DNA of 64,000 nt from the NCBI RefSeq assembly GCF_000820305.1, contig NZ_CDBH01000044.1, forward strand, positions 190,301 to 254,300, given 5' to 3'. Below are positions 37,110 through 47,749 of the stretch, piece after piece. The stretch comes from Aeromonas dhakensis (GTDB taxonomy: Bacteria > Pseudomonadota > Gammaproteobacteria > Enterobacterales > Aeromonadaceae). Each line of letters opens with the position of its first letter. Position 1 is the stretch's first letter. Under the pieces are notes generated by a model. The model ran no database searches, was not told the DNA's origin, and saw only the letters and a list, made by a program, of their open reading frames with translations. The translations under genes were made by a program, and so were the position numbers.

Positions 37110-37691
37110 ATGACTGAGTACCTGCTTTTACTGGTCGGCACCGTGCTGATCAACAACTTCGTGCTGGTGAAGTTTCTTGGCCTGTGCCCCTTCATGGGCG
37201 TCTCCGGCAAGCTGGAAACCGCCATCGGCATGGGGTTGGCGACCACCTTTGTGATGACCCTGGCCAGCGCCTGTTCCTATCTGATGGAACACTATATCCT
37301 GATCCCGCTGAACATCGCCTACCTGCGCACGCTCGCCTTCATTCTTGTGATCGCCGTCGTGGTTCAGTTTACCGAGATGGTTATCCGCAAGAGCAGCCCC
37401 ACCCTCTACCGTCTGCTTGGCATCTTCCTGCCGCTCATCACCACCAACTGTGCCGTGCTGGGGGTGGCGCTGCTCAGCATCAACGAGCACCACAACTTCA
37501 TCCAGAGCATCATCTACGGCTTTGGTGCCGCCACCGGCTTCTCGCTGGTACTGATCCTGTTTGCCGCCATGCGTGAGCGCCTGGTGGCCGCCGATGTTCC
37601 CACCCCGTTTCGCGGCGTCTCCATCGCCATGATCACCGCCGGCCTGATGTCGCTGGCCTTTATGGGCTTTACCGGCCTCATCAAGATATAG
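37110..37691 (+). CDS. rsxA: Electron transport complex subunit RsxA (RnfA)
   Basis: 193 residues, six membrane helices. [20 protein letters not shown] and [17 protein letters not shown] are RnfA/NqrE landmarks, including the membrane cysteine that, with its RsxE counterpart, holds an iron-sulfur centre in the membrane core. It is part of the Rnf/Rsx complex, which couples electron flow between NADH and ferredoxin to ion movement and, in E. coli, keeps SoxR reduced. First gene of rsxABCDGE-nth, four bases before rsxB. Confidence 0.95.
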   Translation: MTEYLLLLVGTVLINNFVLVKFLGLCPFMGVSGKLETAIGMGLATTFVMTLASACSYLMEHYILIPLNIAYLRTLAFILVIAVVVQFTEMVIRKSSPTLYRLLGIFLPLITTNCAVLGVALLSINEHHNFIQSIIYGFGAATGFSLVLILFAAMRERLVAADVPTPFRGVSIAMITAGLMSLAFMGFTGLIKI

Positions 37692-37695
37692 CGCT

Positions 37696-38259
37696 ATGAT
37701 TCACATTCTTTTTGCCGTTCTGGTGTTGGCTCTGCTGGCCCTGGCTTTCGGCATCATTCTGGGCTTTGCCGCCGTCAAGTTTCATGTGGAAGCTGATCCC
37801 ATCGTCGATCAGCTCGACGCCCTGCTGCCGCAAACCCAGTGCGGCCAGTGCGGCTACCCTGGCTGCAAACCCTACGCCGAGGCACTGGCCAACGGCGATC
37901 AGATCAACAAGTGCGTGCCCGGTGGCGATGCCACCATGCGCAAGATTGCCGATCTGATGGGGGTCGAACCCCAGCCGCTGGGCGGCGCAGAAGCCGCCGT
38001 ACCGGTCAAGAAAGTCGCCTTCATCCATGAAGATCAGTGCATCGGCTGCACCAAGTGCATCCAGGCCTGCCCGGTCGATGCCATCGTCGGTGCCACCAAG
38101 GCGATGCACACCGTGATCAAGGACGAGTGCACCGGCTGCGATCTCTGCGTCGATCCCTGCCCGACCGACTGTATCGAGATGATCCCGGTGCCCACCACGG
38201 TCGACAACTGGAAGTGGGATCTCAACAACGTCACCATTCCGGTCAAGATAGTGGAGTAA
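37696..38259 (+). CDS. rsxB: Electron transport complex subunit RsxB (RnfB)
   Basis: 187 residues. A membrane anchor (residues 3-26) is followed by a [4Fe-4S] module with C49, C52, C57 and C73, and then two ferredoxin-type clusters: C115/118/121/125 ([12 protein letters not shown]) and C145/148/151/155 ([12 protein letters not shown]). It relays electrons on the cytosolic side of the complex. Two bases separate it from rsxC. Confidence 0.95.
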   Translation: MIHILFAVLVLALLALAFGIILGFAAVKFHVEADPIVDQLDALLPQTQCGQCGYPGCKPYAEALANGDQINKCVPGGDATMRKIADLMGVEPQPLGGAEAAVPVKKVAFIHEDQCIGCTKCIQACPVDAIVGATKAMHTVIKDECTGCDLCVDPCPTDCIEMIPVPTTVDNWKWDLNNVTIPVKIVE

Positions 38260-38261
38260 CC

Positions 38262-40952
38262 ATGCAGTCCTTACTCGAACGCATCAAAGCCGGCACCCTG
38301 TGGGATTTTCACGGCGGCATTCATCCTCCCGAGAACAAGGAGCAGTCCAGCCTCACCCCGGTGGTGGACGCGGGCCTGCCGCCCCAGCTCATCATTCCGG
38401 TACGCCAGCACGCGGGCCCGGCCGGCGATCTGCTGGTGCGGGTCGGCGACCGGGTCAAGAAGGGTCAGCCACTCACCCGTCATGACAAGGGGCGGATCGT
38501 ACCGGTGCACGCCTCCACCTCCGGCACCATCACCGCCATCGGCCACCATACGGTGGCCCACCCCTCCGGTCTCGACGATCTCTGCATCACCCTCACCCCG
38601 GATGGCGAAGATGCCTGGGGCGAGCGCAAGGGCCAAGCCGACTACTGGAATCTGGAGCGGGGCGAGCTGCTCGAGCGCATTCAGCAGGCCGGTATCGCTG
38701 GCCTCGGCGGCGCCGTGTTCCCGACCCACAGCAAGCTTGATGGCCGCGGTCAGCTGACCGAGATCCTGATCGTCAACGGGCTGGAGTGCGAACCCTACAT
38801 CACCACCGATGACCGGCTGATGCAGGAGTACGCCGACGAAATCATGGACGGCATCCGGGTGCTCAAGCACCTGCTCAAACCCAAGCTGACCCTGATCGGG
38901 GTGGAAGACAACAAGCCAGCCGCCATCGGCGAGCTGACCCGTCACGCCACCGACGAAGACGTACTGGTCAAGACGGTACCCACCAAGTACCCCTCGGGCG
39001 GCGCCAAGCAGACCATAGAGCTGCTCACCGGTCGTCAGGTACCCAAGGGGGGCCGCGCGGTGGACATGGGCATCATGGTGCTCAACGTGGCCACCGTGTT
39101 TGCCATCAAGCGCGCCATCATCGACGGCGAACCGCTCATCTCCCGCATCGTCACCCTCACCGGCGACGCCTTCAAGAAGCCGGGCAACGCCTGGGTGCTG
39201 CTGGGCACGCCGGTACGCTGGCTGCTGCAGCGCTTCGAGCTGCAGCCCGAGGCGGATCAGCGGGTGATCATGGGGGGGCCCATGATGGGCTTCACCCTGC
39301 CCCACGCCATGGTCCCCGTGGTCAAGGCCACCAACTGTCTGCTCTCCCCCACCCGGGCCGAGCTGCCGCCGCCCGGTCCGGAGCAGGCCTGCATTCGCTG
39401 CAGCGCCTGTGCCGACGCTTGTCCGGCCAACCTGCTACCGCAGGAGCTCTACTGGTACAGCCGGGCCAAGGAGTACGACAAGGCCGAAGGGCTCAACCTG
39501 TTCGACTGCATCGAATGCGGCGCCTGCGCCTGGGTCTGCCCGAGCGAGATCCCGCTGGTGCAGTACTACAAGATTGCCAAGGATGACATTCGCGAGGCCC
39601 GCGCCGAGGCCGAGAAGGCCGAGCGCGCCAAGCAGCGCTTCGAGGCCAAGCAGGCCCGTTTCGAGCGGGAGAAAGCCGCCCGCGAAGCCCGCCATGCCGA
39701 GGCGGCTGCCCAGCGGCGCCAGGCCATGACGGCGGCCGGCGGAGAAGATCCGGTAGCCGCGGCCCTGGCCCGTCTCAAGGCCAAGCAGGAGGCTCCCGTC
39801 ACGGCCGTTGCCGCCACTGCCGAAGGTGTGCCCGACAACAGCGCGGTGATCGCCGCCCGTGAGGCCCGCAAGCGGGAGGCGGAAGCCCGCCGCGCCGCCA
39901 AGGCGCTCGACACGGCACCAGCCATGCCGGGCGATGCCACTGCCACCACAGAGGCGGATCCGAAAAAAGCGGCCATCGCCGCCGCACTGGCGCGAGCCAA
40001 GGCCAAGAAGGCAGCCCAGAGCGGTGACGCCGAGGCGGCACAGGCCACCCCAGCGGATGCCACAGCGTCAACCAGTGCTGCTGCCCAGAGCGATCCCAAG
40101 AAGGCCGCCATCGCGGCAGCCATTGCCCGTGCCAAGGCGAAGAAAGCGCAAGCTGGCAGCGAGGCTGATGCCACCGAACCAAACGCTGGCAGCCGTGCGG
40201 CAACAGCCGAGCCGACCGGCGCGGGGGACGATCCCAAGAAGGCGGCCATTGCTGCCGCCATCGCCCGCGCCAAAGCCAAGAAGGCCGCTGCTCAGGCGCA
40301 AGGTGACACTGTCGTAACCGAGGATGAAGAGGCCGTCGCGGCAGCCCCTGCAGCCGTCTCGCAACCTGACGCTGCCGACGCGGATCCCAAGAAGGCAGCC
40401 ATCGCCGCAGCTATCGCTCGGGCCAAGGCCAAGAAGGCCGCGGCTCAGGCGCAAGGCGACACCGCCGTGAGCGAGGGTGAAGAGGCCGTCGCGGCGGCCC
40501 CTGCTACCGCCCCGCAACCTGACGCTGCCGACGCGGATCCCAAGAAGGCAGCCATCGCCGCCGCCATCGCCCGCGCCAAGGCCAAGAAGGCCGCGGCTCA
40601 GGCGCAAGGCGACACCGCCGTGAGCGAGGGTGAAGAGGCCGTTGCAGCCGCCCCTGCTACCGCCCCGCAACCTGATGCTGCCGAGGCGGATCCCAAAAAG
40701 GCGGCCATTGCCGCCGCCATCGCCCGCGCTAAGGCCAAGAAAGCCGTCCAGGCGCAAGGTGACGCAGCCGTGAGCGAGGGTGAAGAGGCTGTTGCGGCGG
40801 CCCCTGCTACCGCCCCGCAGCCTGATGCTGCCGACGCAGATCCCAAGAAGGCGGCCATCGCTGCCGCCGTGGCCCGTGCCAAGGCCCGCAAACTGGCGGC
40901 CGAGGCGGCAGCCCAGGCCTCCCCTTCTCCATCGACCGACAAGAGCCACTGA
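38262..40952 (+). CDS. rsxC: Electron transport complex subunit RsxC (RnfC) with long repeat tail
   Basis: 896 residues. The N-terminal RnfC domain contains the NADH/FMN-binding region (GGAVFPTHSKL). Two ferredoxin clusters follow, with cysteines 377/380/383/387 and 416/419/422/426. From about residue 440 an Arg/Ala/Glu-rich helix leads into seven copies of DPKKAAIAAA(I/L/V)ARAKAKK between about 564 and 893. E. coli RsxC (about 740 residues) also has an Ala-rich tail, so this one is expanded. Peripheral subunit. Start ATG 38262 overlaps no gene. Confidence 0.95.
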   Translation: MQSLLERIKAGTLWDFHGGIHPPENKEQSSLTPVVDAGLPPQLIIPVRQHAGPAGDLLVRVGDRVKKGQPLTRHDKGRIVPVHASTSGTITAIGHHTVAHPSGLDDLCITLTPDGEDAWGERKGQADYWNLERGELLERIQQAGIAGLGGAVFPTHSKLDGRGQLTEILIVNGLECEPYITTDDRLMQEYADEIMDGIRVLKHLLKPKLTLIGVEDNKPAAIGELTRHATDEDVLVKTVPTKYPSGGAKQTIELLTGRQVPKGGRAVDMGIMVLNVATVFAIKRAIIDGEPLISRIVTLTGDAFKKPGNAWVLLGTPVRWLLQRFELQPEADQRVIMGGPMMGFTLPHAMVPVVKATNCLLSPTRAELPPPGPEQACIRCSACADACPANLLPQELYWYSRAKEYDKAEGLNLFDCIECGACAWVCPSEIPLVQYYKIAKDDIREARAEAEKAERAKQRFEAKQARFEREKAAREARHAEAAAQRRQAMTAAGGEDPVAAALARLKAKQEAPVTAVAATAEGVPDNSAVIAAREARKREAEARRAAKALDTAPAMPGDATATTEADPKKAAIAAALARAKAKKAAQSGDAEAAQATPADATASTSAAAQSDPKKAAIAAAIARAKAKKAQAGSEADATEPNAGSRAATAEPTGAGDDPKKAAIAAAIARAKAKKAAAQAQGDTVVTEDEEAVAAAPAAVSQPDAADADPKKAAIAAAIARAKAKKAAAQAQGDTAVSEGEEAVAAAPATAPQPDAADADPKKAAIAAAIARAKAKKAAAQAQGDTAVSEGEEAVAAAPATAPQPDAAEADPKKAAIAAAIARAKAKKAVQAQGDAAVSEGEEAVAAAPATAPQPDAADADPKKAAIAAAVARAKARKLAAEAAAQASPSPSTDKSH
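39951..40915 (+). repeat. Tandem repeats inside rsxC
   Basis: Seven coding repeats. The last four begin at about 40382, 40535, 40688 and 40838, so units are 153 bases (51 residues), with one 150-base unit that lost a codon. Units four to six are nearly identical at the DNA level, while earlier ones are shorter and diverged. This points to recent duplication. Confidence 0.9.
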
Positions 40953-40955
40953 TCC

Positions 40956-42008
40956 ATGTTCAATATCGCGAGTGCGCCGTTTGCCCATAACCGCAGACAG
41001 ACCCAAACCCTGATGTTGCTGGTGATGCTGGCCTGTCTGCCCGGTTTTCTGGCGCAGAGCTGGTTCTTTGGCTGGGGCACCCTGATCCAGATCCTGCTGG
41101 CCCTGGTCACGGCGCTGGCCTCCGAAGCCCTGGTGCTGCGCCTGCGCCAACGCCCCGTCAAGCCAGCCCTGCTGGATGGCAGTGCGGCGCTCACCGCCGT
41201 GCTGATCGGTCTCTCCCTACCGCCGCTGCTGCCCTGGTGGATGCTGGTGCTGGGCACCGCGTTTGCCATCATCATCGCCAAGCACCTCTACGGCGGACTG
41301 GGCCAGAACCTGTTCAACCCTGCCATGGTGGCCTACGTGCTGCTGCTGGTCTCCTTCCCGGTGCAGATGACCAGCTGGCTGCCACCGTCGAGCATCGCCG
41401 CCTACGACATCGGCTTTGGTGATGCGGCCTCGGTGATCTTCACCGGCTTCAGCCTGGATGGCTACAGCATGGCCCAGCTCAAGCAGGGAGTGGACGGACT
41501 GACCATGGCCACACCGCTGGATACCCTGAAAACCGGGCTGACCCAGGGCCTCACCGCCGGCGAAGTGATGACCCACAAGGTGTTCGAGGGCTGGGGCGGC
41601 ATCGGCTGGAGCTGGGTCAACCTCGGCTACCTGCTGGGCGGTCTGTTCCTGCTGCAACAGAAGGTGATCAACTGGCGCATCCCGGGGGCCATCCTCGGCG
41701 CCCTGCTGCTGGCTGCCACCCTGGGTTATCTGGTGACGCCGGATGCCACCGCCACCCCCATGTTCCACCTGTTCAGCGGCGCCACCATGCTGGGGGCCTT
41801 CTTCATCGCCACGGATCCGGTGAGTGCCAGCACCACACCGCGCGGCCGCCTGGTCTATGGCGTGCTCATCGGGGTGCTGGTCTACCTCATCCGCCGTTTT
41901 GGCGGCTACCCGGATGCCTTCGCCTTCGCCGTGCTGCTGGCCAACCTGTGCGTGCCGCTGATCGACAGCCTGACACGCCCGAAAGTCTACGGAGCCCGTC
42001 GAAAATGA
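40956..42008 (+). CDS. rsxD: Electron transport complex subunit RsxD (RnfD)
   Basis: 350 residues, about nine or ten membrane helices, homologous to NqrB. The covalent FMN site is the threonine T186 in GLTMATPLD. Further landmarks are [17 protein letters not shown] and [17 protein letters not shown]. It binds the membrane flavin and is a core ion-path subunit. It follows rsxC after three bases. Confidence 0.94.
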   Translation: MFNIASAPFAHNRRQTQTLMLLVMLACLPGFLAQSWFFGWGTLIQILLALVTALASEALVLRLRQRPVKPALLDGSAALTAVLIGLSLPPLLPWWMLVLGTAFAIIIAKHLYGGLGQNLFNPAMVAYVLLLVSFPVQMTSWLPPSSIAAYDIGFGDAASVIFTGFSLDGYSMAQLKQGVDGLTMATPLDTLKTGLTQGLTAGEVMTHKVFEGWGGIGWSWVNLGYLLGGLFLLQQKVINWRIPGAILGALLLAATLGYLVTPDATATPMFHLFSGATMLGAFFIATDPVSASTTPRGRLVYGVLIGVLVYLIRRFGGYPDAFAFAVLLANLCVPLIDSLTRPKVYGARRK

Positions 42009-42042
42009 CCCTCGCGCACACCTCACTCTCAGGAACGATGCA

Positions 42043-42675
42043 ATGTTAAAGAGCATGCGCAAAAACGGCGTCACCCTGGCCATGTTCGCCCTGGCCTGTA
42101 CCGCCCTGGTGGTGCTGACCAACGAATTGACCCAGGGCCGGATCGCCCATCAACAGCAGCTGGAGAAGCTGCGCACCCTCTCCGCCCTGCTGCCGGAGGG
42201 GAGCTATGACAACGATCTGGTGGCCAGCTGCAAGCTGGTGCAGAGCAAACGCTACCTGGGCAGCGATCAGCCGATGCCCCTCTACACCGCGACCCTGCAG
42301 GGCACCACCACCGGCTATGCGCTGGAAACCGTGGCCCCCGACGGCTACAGTGGGGCCATTCGCCTGATCGTCGGCACCGACGCTAAGGGCACCGTCAGCG
42401 CGGTGCGGGTGTTGACCCACAACGAGACGCCCGGTCTTGGCGACAAGATAGAGTTGAAAAAATCTGGCTGGATCAACAGCTTCGTCGGCAAGTTCCTCAA
42501 CCGCAACAACGAATCCAGCTGGGCCGTGAAGAAGGATGGCGGCGAGTTCGACGCCTTCACCGGCGCCACCATCACCCCCAGGGCCGTGGTCAAGGCGGTG
42601 AAGAACCTGCTGTTGCTGCAACAGGAGCACCCCGAGCTGCTGCGGGACGCCCCCGCCTGTGACGCCACCCCCTAA
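42043..42675 (+). CDS. rsxG: Electron transport complex subunit RsxG (RnfG)
   Basis: 210 residues. A single N-terminal membrane anchor (about 11-27) precedes a periplasmic FMN-binding domain. The flavin is attached to T176 in [30 protein letters not shown] is the other conserved stretch. It takes electrons from RsxD on the periplasmic side. 34 bases separate it from rsxD. Confidence 0.94.
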   Translation: MLKSMRKNGVTLAMFALACTALVVLTNELTQGRIAHQQQLEKLRTLSALLPEGSYDNDLVASCKLVQSKRYLGSDQPMPLYTATLQGTTTGYALETVAPDGYSGAIRLIVGTDAKGTVSAVRVLTHNETPGLGDKIELKKSGWINSFVGKFLNRNNESSWAVKKDGGEFDAFTGATITPRAVVKAVKNLLLLQQEHPELLRDAPACDATP

Positions 42676-42691
42676 CGCCGGAGCACAAGCT

Positions 42692-43450
42692 ATGGAACAA
42701 GTTGATGTGATTGACGGGCAGAGCCCGATCAGCGAGAGCAATGGCCGCCGTGAAGAGCTCAAGGAGCTGATGCTGCAGGGGCTGTGGAAGAACAACCCCT
42801 CCCTGGTGCAGGTGCTGGGGCTCTGCCCCACCCTGGCGGTCTCCTCCACCTTCACCAATGCGCTGGGGCTCGGCCTTGCCACCATGGCGGTGCTGGTCAG
42901 CTCCAACCTCGCCATCTCCCTGGTGCGCAACTGGGTGCCCAAGGATATCCGCATCCCGGTCTACGTGATGATCATCGCGGCCCTGGTGACCAGCGTGCAG
43001 CTGTTGATGAACGCCTACACCTACGGCCTCTATCAGGCGCTCGGCATCTTCATCGCCCTCATCGTCACCAACTGCGTCATCATAGGCCGGGCCGAGGCCT
43101 ATGCCTCCAAGAACCCGCCGCTGCTGGCGGCCATCGACGGCTTCATGATGGGACTGGGCTTTACCCTGGTGCTGCTGGTGCTGGGGGGGCTTCGCGAGAT
43201 CATCGGCATGGGCACCCTGTTTGACGGTGCCGACCTGCTGCTGGGTGAGTGGGCCAAGTCCCTGCGCATCGAGCTGTTCCATGCCGACGCCAGCCTGCTG
43301 CTGGCGATCCTGCCCCCTGGCGGCTTCATCGGCCTCGGCCTGATGATCGCCGGCAAGAACGCCATCAACGACTGGATGGGCCGCAAGCAAAGCGCCGAGA
43401 AGGCCCATTGCAGCGTGCCGGCCGCGGGTGCCCGCGCGACCCAGCTCTGA
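42692..43450 (+). CDS. rsxE: Electron transport complex subunit RsxE (RnfE)
   Basis: 252 residues, six membrane helices, paired with Rsx[21 protein letters not shown] carries the conserved cysteine, and [18 protein letters not shown] and [20 protein letters not shown] match E. coli RsxE. The N-terminus is about 18 residues longer than in E. coli because ATG 42692 is used. An internal start at ATG 42770 cannot be excluded. Last subunit gene before nth. Confidence 0.92.
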   Translation: MEQVDVIDGQSPISESNGRREELKELMLQGLWKNNPSLVQVLGLCPTLAVSSTFTNALGLGLATMAVLVSSNLAISLVRNWVPKDIRIPVYVMIIAALVTSVQLLMNAYTYGLYQALGIFIALIVTNCVIIGRAEAYASKNPPLLAAIDGFMMGLGFTLVLLVLGGLREIIGMGTLFDGADLLLGEWAKSLRIELFHADASLLLAILPPGGFIGLGLMIAGKNAINDWMGRKQSAEKAHCSVPAAGARATQL

Positions 43451-43464
43451 GCCAAGAGGGAGCC

Positions 43465-44106
43465 ATGAACAACCAGAAACGCAGACTGATCCTGGAGCGA
43501 CTGCGGGACGACAATCCCCACCCCACCACAGAGCTCAACTTCACCACGCCGTTCGAGCTGCTGATCGCCGTGCTGCTGTCGGCCCAGGCCACCGACGTGA
43601 GCGTCAACAAGGCCACCGACAAGCTCTATCCGGTGGCCAACACCCCGCAGGCCATGCTGGATCTGGGGGTGGACGGGCTCAAGGAGTACATCAAGACCAT
43701 TGGCCTGTTCAACACCAAGGCCGAGAACGTCATCAAGACCTGCGCCATCCTGCTGGAGCGCCACGGCGGCGAGGTGCCGGAGAATCGCGAGGCCCTCGAG
43801 GCCCTGCCCGGGGTCGGCCGCAAGACTGCCAACGTGGTGCTCAACACCGCCTTTGGCTGGCCCACCATCGCCGTCGATACCCATATCTTCCGGGTCTCCA
43901 ACCGCACCGGTTTTGCGGTGGGCAAGAACGTCGATCAGGTGGAGGAGAAGCTGCTCAAGGTGGTCCCGGCCGAGTTCAAGCTGGATGTGCACCACTGGCT
44001 GATCCTGCACGGGCGCTACACCTGTCTGGCCCGCAAGCCGCGCTGTGGCTCCTGCATCATCGAAGATTTGTGTGAGTACAAAGAAAAAGTCTACCCCGAG
44101 AGCTGA
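43465..44106 (+). CDS. nth: Endonuclease III (Nth)
   Basis: 213 residues, a DNA glycosylase/AP lyase that removes oxidised pyrimidines. The helix-hairpin-helix LPGVGRKTA carries catalytic lysine K120. Catalytic D138 lies in VDTHIFRV. The C-terminal [4Fe-4S] cluster has the pattern C-x6-C-x2-C-x5-C (CLARKPRCGSCIIEDLC). It follows rsxE by 14 bases with SD GAGGGAG, the same position as in E. coli. Confidence 0.97.
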   Translation: MNNQKRRLILERLRDDNPHPTTELNFTTPFELLIAVLLSAQATDVSVNKATDKLYPVANTPQAMLDLGVDGLKEYIKTIGLFNTKAENVIKTCAILLERHGGEVPENREALEALPGVGRKTANVVLNTAFGWPTIAVDTHIFRVSNRTGFAVGKNVDQVEEKLLKVVPAEFKLDVHHWLILHGRYTCLARKPRCGSCIIEDLCEYKEKVYPES

Positions 44107-44202
44107 TCCGCAGGGCGAGGCCTGGCTCACAGGCGTCTGCGGACCCAGGCCGAGGGCCATGGATTCAAGGCAGTACCAATCACCAACCCGGAGAATTGAG
44201 CA

Positions 44203-44616
44203 ATGAGAATTCTGCATACCATGTTGCGCGTCGGCGATCTGCAACGTTCCATCGACTTCTACACCCGTGTGCTGGGCATGAAACTGCTGCGCAAGAGCGA
44301 GAACAGCGAATACAAGTACACCCTAGCTTTCGTCGGCTACGGCGACGAGAAGGATGAGGCCGTCATCGAGCTCACCTACAACTGGGGCGTGAGCGAGTAC
44401 GAGCTGGGCTCGGCCTACGGCCACATCGCGCTGGAAGCGGACGACATCTATGCCACCTGCGAGGCGCTGCGCGCCGCTGGTGCCAAGATCACCCGCGAAC
44501 CGGGTCCGGTCAAGGGCGGTACCACCGTCATCGCCTTCGTCGAGGATCCGGACGGTTACAAGATTGAACTGATCGCCAAGAAAGATGCCGGCAGCGGCCT
44601 TGGTGAGAGCTTCTGA
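44203..44616 (+). CDS. gloA: Lactoylglutathione lyase (glyoxalase I)
   Basis: 137 residues. All four metal ligands of the Ni-type enzyme are present: H5, E56, H74 and E122. It converts the methylglyoxal-glutathione adduct to S-lactoylglutathione in the cytosol. Length and sequence match E. coli GloA. SD GGAG lies upstream of ATG 44203. It is separated from nth by 96 bases and may share readthrough with the rsx unit. Confidence 0.96.
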   Translation: MRILHTMLRVGDLQRSIDFYTRVLGMKLLRKSENSEYKYTLAFVGYGDEKDEAVIELTYNWGVSEYELGSAYGHIALEADDIYATCEALRAAGAKITREPGPVKGGTTVIAFVEDPDGYKIELIAKKDAGSGLGESF

Positions 44617-44640
44617 TCCAGGCTTGTCCCCGAAAGAACC

Positions 44641-44667
44641 AAAAAGAGCGCCGAGGCGCTCTTTTTT
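44641..44667. terminator. Bidirectional terminator between gloA and motY
   Basis: AAAAAGAGCGCC-GA-GGCGCTCTTTTTT between convergent genes. Confidence 0.9.
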
Positions 44668-44683
44668 ATGGCGAAGATATCGC

Positions 44684-45559
44684 TCAGATGGCGCCGTTGC
44701 GGCCCATGTTGATCACCACCCGCCGGTTCTTGGCACGGCCACCCTCGGTCTCGTTGGAGGCGACGTGCTGCTTCTCGCCGTGCCCTTCCACCGAGATCTT
44801 GCCGGGATCGATGCCCAGATCCACAAACACCTTCTTGATGGCATCGGCCCGCTTCTCCGAGAGCTTCTGGTTCGGCCAGCGGCCGCCGTAGCTGTCGCTG
44901 TAGGCGTCGATCACCACCACGTCGATGCTCTTGTCCACCTTCACGTACTCGCCGATCATCGCCAGCCGCCGCTTGGAGGCCAGCGACAGCTGATCGCTGT
45001 TCTTGTCATAGGTGAGCACGCTGAAGGCGATGTCGTTGAAACTGTAGGGCAGCAGGCCGTTCACGCAGTCCATGAAGGCCTGGTACTTGACCCGGAAGTT
45101 GACCGAGGAGAGGGAGACCCGCACCGGCCGGTTCTGGCGGTACCAGTCGCGATACTGGAAGGTCGGCATGCGCCCCCCCTCCAGCTCGTCCAGCATGGTC
45201 CAGGCGGTCTGCCCCTCCACCAGGCCATCAAACTGCTGGTAAAAACGCAGCTGGCTTATCTCCCGACCGGCCAGACCAGGGCGCCAGATGGGCGGCATGA
45301 TGCCAAGACTCACCGTCTGGGTCTGGGCCTGCTGGCGCAGCCCCTTGAGCTCGAAATCCAGATTGATCTTGCGACCAGCGCGGCTGACGAAGGCCCCCGT
45401 GCCCCAGCTGGGGATGGGATGCTCGAGCCGGCACTCCACCTGGGTGTCGGAGGTCAACCGCCAGACGGATTGATCCAGGCCGGCACCGAATTCGGTGACC
45501 CCCGCCTGCAACTGCATACTCACTGATATGCTGACCAACCCCAATACCCAAGCGTTCAA
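44684..45559 (-). CDS. motY: Sodium-driven flagellar motor protein MotY
   Basis: 291 residues from a TTG start at 45559. GGAGG lies eight bases upstream, the protein then begins NAWVLGLVSISVSMQLQA, a usable signal peptide, and the length equals Vibrio MotY (about 293). The N-terminal MotY domain is followed by an OmpA-like peptidoglycan-binding domain (IDVVVIDAYSDSYGG...LSEKRADAIKKVF...GHGEKQ). It forms the T ring that holds PomAB stators of the polar flagellum. Confidence 0.88.
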   Translation of the reverse strand: MNAWVLGLVSISVSMQLQAGVTEFGAGLDQSVWRLTSDTQVECRLEHPIPSWGTGAFVSRAGRKINLDFELKGLRQQAQTQTVSLGIMPPIWRPGLAGREISQLRFYQQFDGLVEGQTAWTMLDELEGGRMPTFQYRDWYRQNRPVRVSLSSVNFRVKYQAFMDCVNGLLPYSFNDIAFSVLTYDKNSDQLSLASKRRLAMIGEYVKVDKSIDVVVIDAYSDSYGGRWPNQKLSEKRADAIKKVFVDLGIDPGKISVEGHGEKQHVASNETEGGRAKNRRVVINMGRNGAI

Positions 45560-45627
45560 CTGCCTGCCCTCCACACGATCTCTGGTTAGGTATCGGCAGG
45601 GGCAGGACAAGCTTTAGGTCAAAGCGC

Positions 45628-47601
45628 TCAATGGGGTGAAGATCCGCCCATCAGCTTGAAGCTGGCGATGCGGCCTGCCAGCTCTCGTGCCAGCTGATCC
45701 AGCTCAACGCTGTTCTGCTGCAGGGTCTCCGAGTGCTGGCGATGCGCCTCGTACACCTCGCGGATGGTCATCACGTTGTGCTGGATATCGTCGGTGACGT
45801 AGCGCTGCTCCTCGGTGGCGGTGGCCACCTGGGCCGTCATGTCGCTCACCTTGCGCACCTCGTTGACGATGTCGGTCAGCTCGCTGCCCGCCCGCTTGGC
45901 TTCGGTCACGCTCAGCCCCGCCTGCTCGGTCCCCAGGTGCATGGCAGTCACCGCCTGATTGGCCCCCTGGCGCAGACGCGCCAGCATCCGCTCGATGTCG
46001 TCGGCGGCCTGCTGGGTGCGCGATGCCAGCGCCCGCACCTCTTCCGCCACCACCGCAAAGCCGCGACCGGATTCGCCGGCACGGGCCGCCTCGATGGCCG
46101 CGTTGAGGGCCAGCAGGTTGGTGCGATCCGAGATCTGCTTGATGAGGTTGAGGGCCTCCCCCACCGACTCGGTATCCTGATGCAGGCTGTCCACCAGTTG
46201 CTGGGTATCGCTCAGGGTACCCGCCACCAGCTGGATGGCGTCTATGGTCTGATCCACCTCCTTGTCCCCCTGCCGGGCCCGGCCGATGGCCTGCTGGGTC
46301 GCCAACGAGGTCTGGGTCGCGTTGCGCGCGATCTCCGCCACCGTCGAGGCCATCTCGGTGGCAGCGGTCGCCACCAGGTCCACCTGACCAAAGCCCCTGG
46401 CCACCCCGGCGTTCACCTCGGTGATGACGTTGGCCGAGGCAGCGGCGCTGCGGGTCAACACCTCGCAGGAGCGGCGCACCGCCAGCAGCAAGCCTTCCAG
46501 GTGTTCGAGAAAGTGGTTCAGATCCCGCGCCAGCGCCCCCAGCTCATCACCGGATTGCCAGTTGACCCGCACCGTCAGGTCGTTCTCCTTCACCAGCCGC
46601 TTGAAGGTCTGATGCAGCGCCGTGAAGCCCAGGTGCAGATCCCGCACCACCCGCCAGCAGACGAAGGTGGTCAGTGCCACGCACAGCAAGACCCCGATGG
46701 CAGCCCACCAGAAGTCGCTGGCACTCTGGGCCCGCATCTGGTCGACCCGCTCGGACAGCTGTTGATAGAGGCGATCCTCACTCTGTTTGAGCAGGCCTAT
46801 CTTGTCGGTACTCAAGGCAAACCAGGCTTCGGCATCCACCCCGAAACCACCGCTGGCCGCCTTGTCGAGCGCCAGTTTCTCCATGGCGGCCACCTTGGCT
46901 ACCACGGGCGAGGCCAGGCTGTCGGCCAGCAGCTGGCGCTGGGTGGGGCTCGCCACCGCCTGGAAGCGCTCAAGATAGGTATTCTGGGCCGCCAGCAGCG
47001 AGATGAACTGCTGCAGCAGCGCTGGCGTGAAGCTGTCTCGGCCGAACACGTTGCTTAAAGTCGCCCGCTCCAGCCCCATCCGCTCCTTGCTCTGCAAGAA
47101 GGCGGCATAGGCGTTGGTCTGCAGCGCTATGGTGGCATCCCGGCTGTGGATGCTGATCTGATCCACCACCGCCAGCAGGCGGGAGATGATCCGGCTGTAG
47201 ACGCCGACCTGCTCCGCCACCTCCACCCCCAGCGCACTGACCCGCTCGCGCATGGCCGTCAGCCCGGCCAGCTCCTGCTGCACCTCGCTGAGCGCCAACA
47301 GGGCCGGATCTTGTGCAAAACGCTGCAACAGGCCATCCACCACCTTGCGCTGGGCCGGCAGGGCATCGCGGAACTTGTTGCCGCCGGAGCCGAGGAAGCC
47401 GGCCGACATGCCGCGCTCTTTTTGCAGCTCGTGGGCCAGTTGCGCCGCTTCCCGAACCACATCCAGTGCGGCCTGGGCCTGGCTCATCTCCTGTTCGACC
47501 CGATAGCGCTCGTACACGTACCGGCCGGAGAAAAACAGCAGGGCCAGCAGTGGCAGGCAGACAACCAGCAACATCTTGTGCGCCAATCCCAGCTTCTTCA
47601 T
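45628..47601 (-). CDS. Methyl-accepting chemotaxis protein with NIT sensor domain
   Basis: 656 residues. TM1 (about 8-27), a large periplasmic region of about 270 residues with the nitrate/nitrite-sensing (NIT) pattern [20 protein letters not shown]2 (about 296-318), a HAMP segment, and a signalling domain with tip [24 protein letters not shown] domains in related receptors respond to nitrate, but ligand specificity is inferred. No C-terminal receptor-binding pentapeptide. ATG 47601 has GGAG seven bases upstream. It lies 68 bases from motY on the same strand. Confidence 0.88.
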   Translation of the reverse strand: MKKLGLAHKMLLVVCLPLLALLFFSGRYVYERYRVEQEMSQAQAALDVVREAAQLAHELQKERGMSAGFLGSGGNKFRDALPAQRKVVDGLLQRFAQDPALLALSEVQQELAGLTAMRERVSALGVEVAEQVGVYSRIISRLLAVVDQISIHSRDATIALQTNAYAAFLQSKERMGLERATLSNVFGRDSFTPALLQQFISLLAAQNTYLERFQAVASPTQRQLLADSLASPVVAKVAAMEKLALDKAASGGFGVDAEAWFALSTDKIGLLKQSEDRLYQQLSERVDQMRAQSASDFWWAAIGVLLCVALTTFVCWRVVRDLHLGFTALHQTFKRLVKENDLTVRVNWQSGDELGALARDLNHFLEHLEGLLLAVRRSCEVLTRSAAASANVITEVNAGVARGFGQVDLVATAATEMASTVAEIARNATQTSLATQQAIGRARQGDKEVDQTIDAIQLVAGTLSDTQQLVDSLHQDTESVGEALNLIKQISDRTNLLALNAAIEAARAGESGRGFAVVAEEVRALASRTQQAADDIERMLARLRQGANQAVTAMHLGTEQAGLSVTEAKRAGSELTDIVNEVRKVSDMTAQVATATEEQRYVTDDIQHNVMTIREVYEAHRQHSETLQQNSVELDQLARELAGRIASFKLMGGSSPH

Positions 47602-47690
47602 CCTCGCTCTCCATTCCATTGATTGAGTGGTCAATTATAAGCTCGCGTGTCGATAATAGAATCGGCTAGCGCCTGCGGGGCGGCGGAGAT

Positions 47691-47719
47691 GGGACAAGAG
47701 CCCGCTTTTTTGCCATAAT
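47691..47719 (+). promoter_or_regulatory. Probable promoter of rnt
   Basis: GGGACA (47691-47696) and CATAAT (47714-47719) are 17 bases apart. Transcription would start about 23 bases before the rnt ATG. Confidence 0.45.
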
Positions 47720-47749
47720 GCCGCCTCATTTCACGCCGACCGAGATACC

